Positions 1 through 6,328 of a DNA stretch of 10,241 nucleotides are shown here, piece after piece; positions within the stretch are counted from its first letter, which is position 1, and each line of letters begins with the position of its first letter. The stretch comes from Limnoglobus sp. (GTDB lineage: Bacteria > Planctomycetota > Planctomycetia > Gemmatales > Gemmataceae). Below the pieces are notes generated by a model that did not search any database, was not told where the DNA came from, and worked only from the letters and a program-made list of their open reading frames with translations. Made by a program: the position numbers and the translations under genes. The DNA is taken from contig JANXNT010000659.1 of NCBI GenBank assembly GCA_025353985.1, forward strand, positions 1 to 10,241, in the 5' to 3' direction.

Positions 1-1
1 T

Positions 2-220
2 TCGTGTCGATCCAGACGGATCGGCTTCGGGGGGAAAAACCCACACGTGACGATGGAGCAAGTGTGTCGGGTGCTGAACGAGATTTGCGATGCGCGGATG
101 CATCGTCGTCGTCAGGTTCCGCGATTGACGCATGCGGGGAAAGTGGCCCGCTATCATCAACGCCGAAACGCGCAAGCATCGCTTTCCCACAAAAGACGGC
201 GGCATAAGTGCAAGATTTAA
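2..220 (+). CDS. C-terminal fragment of a probable transposase (5' end outside window)
   Basis: An open frame enters from the left edge in frame 2 and ends at TAA 218-220, giving about 72 visible residues. The visible sequence is very basic near its end (residues like KVARYHQRRNAQASLSHKRR) and follows a short helical stretch beginning VTMEQVCRVLNEI. A 'RYHQ-RN-A..SH' arginine-rich tail directly before the stop is, from memory, typical of some IS-element transposases in planctomycetes and related bacteria. I cannot name the IS family, and no catalytic residue is visible because the DDE core would lie upstream. The competing frame-1 ORF (4-207) is low-complexity and looks like a shadow. The gene meets a broken gene tail to tail only 15 nt away, which fits an insertion-element boundary. 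It could instead be an unrelated basic DNA-binding protein. Confidence 0.45.
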   Translation, partial: SCRSRRIGFGGKNPHVTMEQVCRVLNEICDARMHRRRQVPRLTHAGKVARYHQRRNAQASLSHKRRRHKCKI

Positions 221-235
221 TGCTGCGCTGTAGTG

Positions 236-633
236 CTAGAGACGAGCAATTTCTGTATCGACTTGTTCCATGAGGGTGATGTTGTGTCCCCAAGGAATTT
301 GTGCAACATCCTGTTGCACGATTACCCGATCCGGCCAAGTTTCTGCAAGAGATCGCATGTATTTGAGATTCCGAGCTGAAAATCCCACTTCTCTCAAACG
401 ATCAACGACTTTTGCTCCCCATCCCTGGTCCGTCTGTTGCGTCAGAATGGCCTGCCGATGTCACAATATAGCTGGATCATCTCCGAGTTGACCGAGACGG
501 CGGCCTTCAGTTGGGCGGACCGAACGCGGTTCTTCAGGTCGACGAGGAAATCGGCGTAGCCGGACGGCAACAGTGACTCTGTTGGTGCTGGTATCGAAGT
601 TCGTTTCTTGCTCATGAAACGGTCATACCACAA
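236..633 (-). pseudogene. YhcG/DUF1016 family (PDDEXK-type) gene remnant, frameshifted and truncated
   Basis: The minus strand reads MSKKRTSIPAPTES (ATG at 615-613), then YADFLVDLKNRVRSAQLKAA and QLYCDIGR, which is the opening of the DUF1016 N-terminal domain. A TTG at 633 is a less likely start. The frame stops at 442-444. One frame over, the homology resumes at once with ILTQQTDQGWGAKVVDRL, FSARNLKYMRSLAETWPD and VAQIPWGHNITLMEQV, then a TAG at 236-238. One base lost in the Arg codon after IG (about 449-453) would explain the shift: restoring it gives IGR-AIL, as expected for the family. Between VVDRL and GFSARNLKYM about nine residues usual in this domain are missing. The family runs to about 340 residues with a C-terminal PDDEXK nuclease domain, which is wholly absent. 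This is a dead remnant, probably cut by the neighbouring mobile element. Confidence 0.8.
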
Positions 634-710
634 TTGGCGAAATCAAGAAAGGTAATTGACTACGAAAACACAAATTGTCTCGAAAGTGCCGAGACGACTT
701 GCCGCATAGA

Positions 711-2363
711 ATGGCTCAACGACTGCGAACTATCGCGGTCGTTTCCTATTTTGGGCCGATTATGGACCGCGACCGATACGACCCGTTCGTGAAGACGTTC
801 TTCGAGTGCGACCCCACGGTTGTCACGGGGATTTTTTCCGAACTGCTTGCCGCGATGCGGGCGGAGGAATCGCTGCCGCCGGGTTCGTATATGTCGCAAA
901 ACTACGACACCGCACAGGCGAACCCGGAAATCCACGTGTTGCCCGGCAACCTCAAGGATGCCCGCGATTCGATCTTCCCGTACTTCTGGGGCACCGATGG
1001 TTGGTCGTCGCCGTTGCACCTTGAGAACGTGCGTGGCCCCGCGAATTATGCTTCGTTAGTTGGCGCGCTGGCGTGCTTGCTGAAGAACCCGAACCTTTGC
1101 ACCGATAGTTACAGCCAACGCTCGAATGAACTCGAAGTAAAGGCGATTACGGCACTCGCGAACCTCGTGTTTTACCACACGATCGACCCGTGGGGCATCT
1201 TCACGATTGGCGGGACGATCTCGAATATGTATGCGGGGAAGATCGGCATTGAGAAAGTCCTTCCTGGTGCGATGCGGAAAGGTTTGCAGGGGCAAATTGT
1301 GGCAGGGATCGTCTCTGAGGCGGCGCATTATTGTGCGGCCACGATCGCGGGTTGGCTGGGCCTCGGCACCGAAAATTTACACGAAATTCCGACGGATCGC
1401 ACGCTCTCAATGCGGCTCGATCTGTTTGAAGAGAAGCTCGAATCGCTTTACGAACAAGGCGTTCGCGTCGCGTTTGTGATCGCCACATTCGGCACGACGG
1501 ATGCCTTCGGGATCGACGATATTGCGAGCATTCGCCGCATCATCGACGAGAAAGCGGCGAAGTACGACGTGCCCGCGCCGCAACTGCACGCCGATGCCGC
1601 CGTCGGTTGGGGCAACTGCTTTTTGAACGAATACAACACGCACGAAAACCCGTTGAAGCTGAACGCGAACGTCCTTCCCGTGATCGAACGCGCGAAGGCG
1701 GCGTGCCAGGGTTTGCACCACGCGGACAGCGTCACGCTCGACTTCCACAAGACGGGCCGCGGGCATTATCCGAGTTCGGCGTTCATCGTGAACCGCAAGG
1801 ACGACCTGAAATATCTCGCACGCAGCAAAGACGAAACGCCGTACTTCCCGGAGGCCGACAGTCGCCGCGATCCGGCATTGTTCACGCTGGAAACGTCGCG
1901 GCCAGGGTTGGGGCCGTACACCGTGATGGCATCCTTGAACGGCATCGGCCTGATGGGCTGGCAGATGCTCATGGGCCGTGCGCTCGAACTCGCACAATAC
2001 CTGAAAAACAAGCTCGCGCAACTCGATTACTGCAAGGTGCTGAACGCGGACACGTGCGGGGCGAGCGTCGTTTGGTGGGTGTTGCCGAAGGGCCGGAATG
2101 CCAGCGAAATCTTCTCGCGGCTCGAAGATGGCACGCTGACAGCCGATGAGACGACACGATACTTTGCGGAAGTGACGCGGTTATTTTACAAGCGCGAACG
2201 CAGTATGGATCCCGCCCGCGACGCCCGACTCAGCATGACGACGAGTGTCGGTTATCGCCCCCACGGCCACAATCTCCCCGCTTGGAAGGCGGTGTTTTTT
2301 AATCCGAAGACCGACGAAGCGATCATCGATCAACTCATCGCGAGTATTGAAGAGATGAGTTAG
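711..2363 (+). CDS. PLP-dependent group II amino-acid decarboxylase (PanP-like aspartate/glutamate decarboxylase)
   Basis: A cytosolic pyridoxal-phosphate enzyme of the glutamate/aromatic amino-acid decarboxylase fold, 550 aa from ATG 711. The TTG at 675 would add 12 residues (SRKCRDDLPHR...) that do not look conserved, so I prefer the ATG, although neither start has a strong ribosome binding site. GGTISN (about residues 167-172) fits the cofactor phosphate loop. LHADAAVGWG (Asp295) carries the Asp that contacts the pyridine nitrogen. SVTLDFHKTG contains the Schiff-base lysine, Lys347. The combination HADA..GW...NEY..ENPL and DFHKTG..PY/SS resembles, from memory, the PLP-type aspartate 1-decarboxylase PanP of marine gammaproteobacteria more than GadB or DDC enzymes. 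The substrate is therefore likely an acidic amino acid (beta-alanine or GABA as product), but this is inference. The gene stands alone: pseudogene debris lies upstream and a 434-bp gap downstream. Confidence 0.88.
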   Translation: MAQRLRTIAVVSYFGPIMDRDRYDPFVKTFFECDPTVVTGIFSELLAAMRAEESLPPGSYMSQNYDTAQANPEIHVLPGNLKDARDSIFPYFWGTDGWSSPLHLENVRGPANYASLVGALACLLKNPNLCTDSYSQRSNELEVKAITALANLVFYHTIDPWGIFTIGGTISNMYAGKIGIEKVLPGAMRKGLQGQIVAGIVSEAAHYCAATIAGWLGLGTENLHEIPTDRTLSMRLDLFEEKLESLYEQGVRVAFVIATFGTTDAFGIDDIASIRRIIDEKAAKYDVPAPQLHADAAVGWGNCFLNEYNTHENPLKLNANVLPVIERAKAACQGLHHADSVTLDFHKTGRGHYPSSAFIVNRKDDLKYLARSKDETPYFPEADSRRDPALFTLETSRPGLGPYTVMASLNGIGLMGWQMLMGRALELAQYLKNKLAQLDYCKVLNADTCGASVVWWVLPKGRNASEIFSRLEDGTLTADETTRYFAEVTRLFYKRERSMDPARDARLSMTTSVGYRPHGHNLPAWKAVFFNPKTDEAIIDQLIASIEEMS

Positions 2364-2379
2364 CCGCTCGCATCGAATT

Positions 2380-2396
2380 CTCGCGCCTGGCGCGAG
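2380..2396 (+). terminator. GC-rich perfect palindrome after the decarboxylase gene, possible terminator
   Basis: CTCGCGCC-T-GGCGCGAG is a perfect 8-bp inverted repeat starting 17 nt after the decarboxylase stop codon. As RNA it would form at least a 7-bp stem with a 3-nt loop. No U-tract follows (GTGAGATTTGATGG), so intrinsic termination is unproven. It may instead stabilise the 3' end. Confidence 0.35.
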
Positions 2397-2782
2397 TGAG
2401 ATTTGATGGTCGGCGCGATCTTGCGGGTCGTTCGGGATTTCTGTTCCCCGAATTTGACCGAAGGCCAATCTGCATTTACATTGTTCACAACGGGAACGAC
2501 AACGTTTCCGTTCCGTTGCGATCGTGCAACATCCAGCCCCGCCCCTCATGCCAAACGGGCTGGTCGTTCCTCGTACCGATGCCGTAATTCATCGCCTATC
2601 GTGCGTCGGTTTCCCCGATACGCGAAGCCGCTGCCCGTTCGCAAAGATGGACTGTCTCTGCGTTCTCGCTCGTTGCACGCCGGGTTCGGAGTAACCCTGC
2701 GGCTTACCGATGTTCCGGTGTTGCTCACACGCGAGTGGCACCATCCAGCCCACGCACCGATTCGCGCCAACCGCGCCCGATC

Positions 2783-2788
2783 GGGGAG
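2783..2788 (+). promoter_or_regulatory. Ribosome binding site deciding the start of the sigma-54 activator
   Basis: GGGGAG lies nine bases before ATG 2798, whereas the more upstream ATG at 2735 has no comparable purine-rich site. This supports the shorter protein, which begins MSFARRVAFV and opens directly on the first beta strand of the receiver-like domain. Confidence 0.65.
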
Positions 2789-2797
2789 ATTGCTTCT

Positions 2798-4234
2798 ATG
2801 TCGTTCGCCCGCCGAGTTGCGTTCGTCGCGACCGATCATCGTTTCGGTCAGTCGATTCAAACGCACCTGCACAAGACGTTTCTACTCACTGCGCCCGTCG
2901 TTCGCTTCGAGGATGTTCCGCAACTCGTTTCTCGCGATACCGACGGCGTGCTGATGTTTCTCGCCTCCGAACCTGCGGATGCGGAGCGGATCGAAATCGC
3001 GGTTCGCGACTTGCGGCTACAGCAATATCCCGCACAAATCGGCGTACTTGAGACGGAAGAATTCGCAGCGACGCGACGCCTCGAAGCGTTTCACCCGCAC
3101 TTCGATGGCCGCTGGGTGTGGCCGGCGCAGATCAAAGAATGGAACGCCTGGCTGAAGCGCGCGATCGTCGAAGGTACGCCGTTCATCGACCCCGCTACCG
3201 AGTCGACGCAAGAACGAATCCGCCGAAAATTACTCGCACTCACGCCGTCGCTGACACACATGGTCGAGCAACTCGACATCGCGGCGGCACACGATGTCAC
3301 GGTGTTAATCGAAGGCGAAACCGGCACGGGCAAGACGCACCTCGCGAAACTGATCCACGAATGTTCGGCACGCCGGGCGGATCGGTTCCTCGTGGTGGCT
3401 TGCGGGGCAATCTCCGGGAACCTGATCGCCAGCGAGTTCTTCGGGCACGTCAAAGGCGCATTCACCGGTGCCGACATGAGCAAGGTCGGCAAGTTCGCCG
3501 CCGCCGCGAAAGGCACAATCCTGCTCGATGAAATCGACACGCTCGGCCTCGATCACCAGGCGAATTTACTGCGCGTCATCGAGACGGGCGAATTTGAACC
3601 GGTCGGCGGAAACGAAACGCAATTCTGCCACGCACGCATCGTGGTAGCGACGAACTGGAACTTGTCCGAGGCCGTCGATCGTGGCACGTTTCGCCGCGAC
3701 TTATACTACCGCTTGCACGTGATTACGTTCCATCTGCCACCGCTACGGGAACGCATCCAGGACATCGGCCCGCTCGTTCGTGGGATGGTTTCGCGGTACG
3801 GCACGAAGTTCGGGAAGAAGATTATTTCGATCCACCCCGACGCGATGCACGCACTCGAATCGTTCCCGTGGCCCGGCAACATCCGCCAACTCGAGAACGT
3901 GATTCAGCAAGCGGTGCTCACCTGTTCGACGACCGAACTCGGCGTGCCGCACTTGTCGCCAATCGTTCGCAACCGCACGATGGCCGCACTCGAATCGATC
4001 TCGGTTGCACACCCGAATTCGCTCGCGCAAAACCGCGAATCGACCGAACGCACGGTCATCATTCGCGCACTGGAGAAAGCCTCGTTCAGCCGAACGCGCG
4101 CCGCAAAGCTCCTCGGTGTCAGCCGGGTGACACTCTACAAGAAGATGAAGAAGTACGGCTTGTTATCGAAGGCAGTATCCGTGTTGTCGTTGCCGCCCGA
4201 TTACCCACGAGCAGTGGGCAGCGGCGTGAATTGA
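2798..4234 (+). CDS. Sigma-54-dependent transcriptional activator (pseudo-receiver, AAA+, Fis-type HTH)
   Basis: A 478-aa bacterial enhancer-binding protein that would use ATP hydrolysis to remodel RNA polymerase-sigma-54 at -24/-12 promoters. The start is ATG 2798, with GGGGAG nine bases upstream. An upstream in-frame ATG at 2735 adds 21 unconserved residues. Residues 1 to about 130 are receiver-like (VAFVATDHRFGQSIQTHL, then DTDGVLMFLASEP). Where the phosphorylatable Asp is expected there is Phe/Leu, so phosphorylation control looks lost. The AAA+ core has Walker A GETGTGKT (173-180), the sigma-54 contact loop GAFTGA (220-225), Walker B LLDEID (242-247) and RRDLYYRL...LPPLRER near the arginine finger. 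The C-terminus carries a Fis-type helix-turn-helix (about 419-460, AAKLLGVSRVTLYKKMKKYG). No sensor kinase or obvious target lies nearby. The missing Asp suggests control by protein interaction, ligand or expression level. Confidence 0.95.
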   Translation: MSFARRVAFVATDHRFGQSIQTHLHKTFLLTAPVVRFEDVPQLVSRDTDGVLMFLASEPADAERIEIAVRDLRLQQYPAQIGVLETEEFAATRRLEAFHPHFDGRWVWPAQIKEWNAWLKRAIVEGTPFIDPATESTQERIRRKLLALTPSLTHMVEQLDIAAAHDVTVLIEGETGTGKTHLAKLIHECSARRADRFLVVACGAISGNLIASEFFGHVKGAFTGADMSKVGKFAAAAKGTILLDEIDTLGLDHQANLLRVIETGEFEPVGGNETQFCHARIVVATNWNLSEAVDRGTFRRDLYYRLHVITFHLPPLRERIQDIGPLVRGMVSRYGTKFGKKIISIHPDAMHALESFPWPGNIRQLENVIQQAVLTCSTTELGVPHLSPIVRNRTMAALESISVAHPNSLAQNRESTERTVIIRALEKASFSRTRAAKLLGVSRVTLYKKMKKYGLLSKAVSVLSLPPDYPRAVGSGVN

Positions 4235-4299
4235 TGCCTATAGCCTATTTGCACATGATTCCTGATGTGTACTTTGAGCGAGTTGATTTGATAGTTTTG

Positions 4300-4686
4300 T
4301 TAGCCCGAAGCGCTAGCGAGGGACGTTCAACCTTCTGCGATTGCGGGTCGTGGTGAGTCTTCGAAACACGACATCTCGTACGCCCGGAATGACCGTTCTG
4401 CGTCGCGTCTTGAAGACTCGCCACGACTCTCTCGCTAGCGATTTTTGAAGTTGCGCTGTTTGCGGGTACGCCCAGGGGTACGACGAAGCGTCTAACCCTG
4501 GGCTGAGGGATTTAACCCCGTTGGGGTAAGAATTGGCTAGGCCTTTACCCCAACGGGGTTCTATCTTTTAGCCCAGGGTTAGACGTTTTACGTCGTACCC
4601 CTGGGTGCTTGTGAACCAAGCAAATACGGTTGCGCCGACTCCGAATTCGATGACAGCGCAACTTCAAAACTAGCGCTTCAGGCTAA
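4300..4686. repeat. Composite nested inverted-repeat element (about 387 bp), MITE- or REP-like
   Basis: The spacer between the activator and the GNAT gene is largely palindromic. The outer arms are TTAGCCCGAAGCGCTAG (4300-4316) and its near-complement at 4670-4686 (16 of 17). A left hairpin spans 4311-4440: 4311-4323 pairs with 4428-4440 (12/13), then 4347-4362 pairs with 4412-4427 (15/16). A right hairpin spans 4443-4669: TTTTGAAGTTGCGCTG (4443-4458) pairs perfectly with 4654-4669, the 34-nt arm 4471-4504 pairs with 4570-4605 (a 2-nt gap and one mismatch), and 4514-4529 pairs perfectly with 4545-4560 around a 15-nt loop. No long open frame is present and I saw no clear target-site duplication. 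The AGCCCGAAGCGCTAGCGAGGG motif is, from memory, frequent in planctomycete intergenic DNA. A non-autonomous mobile repeat is the simplest reading; a structured RNA or cruciform site is possible. Confidence 0.9.
4400..4428 (+). repeat. 29-bp dispersed repeat, copy 1 (second copy at 5418-5446)
   Basis: The segment starting GCGTCGCGTCT and ending GACTCGCCACGACT matches 5418-5446 at 27 of 29 positions in the same orientation. In copy 1 it forms the right arm of an internal hairpin with 4347-4362, whereas copy 2 has no such partner. After the match, copy 1 has CTCTCGCTAGCGA before TTTTTGA, and copy 2 has GG before TTTTTGA, which suggests that a CGCTAGCG module was inserted or removed. Confidence 0.85.
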
Positions 4687-4844
4687 CGGGAATGGATTGT
4701 CTGACCGGTAACGTCTCATTTTCCGACCGCGAGAAGTATAGCTGGTCTTCCAGAACCGGGTTCATAGACCCTAGCTACAATAAGATGAAAAACGATCACA
4801 CGTCCGTTGGTTATTCGTAATAGCGACCTTCATAAAGAGAGCGA

Positions 4845-5294
4845 ATGTCTGCCGAAGCCGAACTGCATTACCTGTGTAAACCGACCGAACCGCAAGAGGC
4901 TTCGCATGCGGTGGAGTTCCTGAGCGTTCAGGAATTCCTTGCCGATGAACCGTCGTGCAAAACGCTGTGGGATCTGCTTTCCGAGCAATTTCGTACACGG
5001 AGCAAGTTTCTCGCAATCTGGCAGTGCGTGCGTTACATCGCGGTCCATCGCGATGCCGACGGCAACGGTGATGGCTTCTTGCTCGTTTCGACGCCGGTGA
5101 ACTGGCAGATCGATTACGTGGTGGTCAAGCCCGAAAGTCGCGGCCAGGGCATCGCACTGCAACTCGTCAAAACCACGCTCCACCACGCCTATTTGCACAA
5201 AGCCCCATACGTGATGCTCACGAGCCGCGAATCACTGCGGCCGCTGTACGAGAACTGCGGATTCATCGTGGTCTACGGCTACGCCCACGTGTGA
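4845..5294 (+). CDS. GNAT-family N-acetyltransferase
   Basis: A small cytosolic acetyl-CoA-dependent acetyltransferase of 149 aa, a normal length for a single GNAT domain. The pyrophosphate-binding motif A is visible as IDYVVVKPESRGQGIALQLV, where R99-G-Q-G102-I-A104 fits (Q/R)xxGx(G/A). The later SLRPLYENCGF (about 130-140) matches the 'plYeklGF' motif B that closes the acetyl-CoA site. Start ATG 4845 is preceded by AAAGAGAG (4834-4841), a usable ribosome binding site. The N-terminal 60 residues (acceptor-binding part) match nothing I recognise, so the acceptor could be an amine, a small metabolite or a protein. The gene stands alone, between two palindromic repeat elements and convergent with the membrane-protein gene. 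A TACAAT at 4776-4781 could be a -10 box, but I see no fitting -35. Confidence 0.88.
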   Translation: MSAEAELHYLCKPTEPQEASHAVEFLSVQEFLADEPSCKTLWDLLSEQFRTRSKFLAIWQCVRYIAVHRDADGNGDGFLLVSTPVNWQIDYVVVKPESRGQGIALQLVKTTLHHAYLHKAPYVMLTSRESLRPLYENCGFIVVYGYAHV

Positions 5295-5340
5295 TTTCGG
5301 GACGGTTCCAATTCGGGTTGCCGTGGGTTTGCTGGTTCTT

Positions 5341-5515
5341 CGGTCCTGAAGGGACCGCTCACGTAGCCCATGGTGATACCATGGGGGGGGCAGCACCCAT
5401 TGCCATCGTTGCTTATCGCGTCGCGTCTCGCAGACTCGCCACGACTGGTTTTTGAGGGTTTTTGCTCCCGTCCCATGGTTCCACCATGGGCTGAGTGAGC
5501 GACACCTTCAGTGTC
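5341..5515. repeat. Inverted-repeat element with two matching hairpin arms between convergent genes
   Basis: The left arm holds a hairpin GGTCC-TGAAG-GGACC (5342-5356), then CGCTCAC and a second hairpin CCCATGGT-GAT-ACCATGGG (5367-5385). The right arm, read on the minus strand, holds GACAC-TGAAG-GTGTC (5515-5501), then CGCTCAC and CCCATGGT-GGA-ACCATGGG (5490-5472). The 21-nt arms 5365-5385 and 5472-5492 are inverted copies with two mismatches. The distal stems differ in sequence but keep both the pairing and the TGAAG loop. A run of eight G (5383-5390) follows the left arm. The centre holds a 29-bp segment (5418-5446) also present in the upstream element. It lies exactly between the 3' ends of the GNAT gene and the membrane-protein gene, a usual place for REP-like repeats that may also limit transcription from both sides. 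Confidence 0.88.
5418..5446 (+). repeat. 29-bp dispersed repeat, copy 2 (see 4400-4428)
   Basis: 27 of 29 bases are identical to 4400-4428, followed by GGTTTTTGAGG against the insertion-bearing continuation in copy 1. It lies at the centre of the 5341-5515 hairpin element, so the two intergenic elements share a building block and probably belong to one modular repeat family. Confidence 0.85.
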
Positions 5516-5526
5516 GGAGACCCATT

Positions 5527-6291
5527 TCACTCGCTAATGTTCTTCCACTTCGTGTAGTTCGCCCAATTCGCATCACTTAGCGTGAACTCGGGGAGTTCTT
5601 GCCCCTCGATGATTAACGTGCCGATGGGCGGTTTGTCGCGGATCGACGATTCGACGCGTTCGATGTCGAAATGGTCGCGTCCGAACAGCGACAACTCGCC
5701 GCTTTTGGTGTCGACCACGAATGCGATCTCGCCGAGGAGTTTCACTTTCAGTTTCGGATACGTCGGCAAGTCGAGTGCGGAACTTTCGGTTTCTGGGTTG
5801 GATGCGCGAATCTCTTCGACGAGGCCATCGACGTACGCCAGGTGCTCGGATGTTGGGCGTTCGACGAAGAGTTTGCTCAACTGCCCGTAGGCACGAAACG
5901 TGTTCAAGGCGTTGAAGCCGAACCACACGCCGAACATGATCGAGACAGGTTGAAAGGGGAACCCCGCCTGATGGATCATGTACTGTCGAATCACAATCGA
6001 CACAACGTATACGGAGATGAGTATCCCATCGAGCAGCACGCACTCTGGCGATGGTCGGAATTTCTTCCAGATGCCGACGAGCAACTCGCCGACACCGAGT
6101 ATGATTTGGCCATACAGAATCGGGTGAAACCGACCCATCATACTGTAATTGAGGTACGCGAACCCGAGAAACAATGCCCCCGTGAACATCGTGCTCGATG
6201 CACCCGAGCGGACGTGATCGCAGACCCTGCGATAGGCGGCCACTCGTGCCAGAGTCATTCGCATTTCTTCGACGCCAATACCGTTCGCCAT
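5527..6291 (-). CDS. Four-helix integral membrane protein of unknown function
   Basis: A 254-aa protein from ATG 6291-6289, chosen because GGAG (6302-6299) sits seven bases upstream. A TTG at 6339 would add 16 residues and overlap mqnC. I do not recognise a family. The N-terminal 30 residues are charged and helical (VEEMRMTLARVAAYRRV). Four hydrophobic stretches follow at about 33-50, 57-75, 84-103 and 114-134. A soluble tail of about 120 residues comes next (KLKVKLLGEIAFVVDTKSGELSLFGRDHF...), probably an alpha/beta or beta-sheet domain, ending ANWANYTKWKNISE. There is no signal peptide and no catalytic motif. The start is 37 nt after the mqnC stop on the same strand, so co-transcription with the menaquinone genes is likely, but a functional link to quinone metabolism is unproven. 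The gene ends next to the 5341-5515 hairpin element. Confidence 0.8.
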   Translation of the reverse strand: MANGIGVEEMRMTLARVAAYRRVCDHVRSGASSTMFTGALFLGFAYLNYSMMGRFHPILYGQIILGVGELLVGIWKKFRPSPECVLLDGILISVYVVSIVIRQYMIHQAGFPFQPVSIMFGVWFGFNALNTFRAYGQLSKLFVERPTSEHLAYVDGLVEEIRASNPETESSALDLPTYPKLKVKLLGEIAFVVDTKSGELSLFGRDHFDIERVESSIRDKPPIGTLIIEGQELPEFTLSDANWANYTKWKNISE

Positions 6292-6328
6292 GTCGTCACT
6301 CCGCAAATCAAATCGTTGCCACCCTTCC

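Larger units (their letters stand above)
2364..2797. other. Non-coding spacer between decarboxylase and sigma-54 activator genes
   Basis: None of the open frames across this 434-bp gap encodes anything recognisable, and their translations are Arg/Ser-rich, as expected of shadow frames. Apart from the palindrome at 2380-2396, it holds an imperfect inverted repeat at 2488-2518: left arm CAACGGGAACG, right arm CGTTCCGTTG with one bulged base. This could be a weak operator or structure. I found no convincing -35/-10 pair and no correctly spaced sigma-54 site for the downstream gene. Confidence 0.4.

Noticed and set aside
1407..2021. A 204-codon minus-strand open frame opposite the decarboxylase gene
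   Set aside because: It lies wholly inside a clear decarboxylase gene that carries catalytic motifs; the product is Arg/Val-rich with no recognisable features.
2735..2750. TGGCACC followed by GC upstream of the sigma-54 activator, as an autoregulatory sigma-54 promoter
   Set aside because: The GG to GC spacing is one base too short and the -12 element lacks TTGC, so it does not meet the strict consensus.
2403..2954. A 183-codon plus-strand frame spanning the gap into the sigma-54 activator gene
   Set aside because: The product is Arg/Ser-rich and unstructured, and its second half overlaps the well-supported activator gene in another frame.
4300..4686. The repeat-rich spacer as a CRISPR array or integron attC array
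   Set aside because: The repeats are inverted and nested rather than direct with unique spacers of constant size, there are no cas genes or integrase, and no attC core-site layout was seen.
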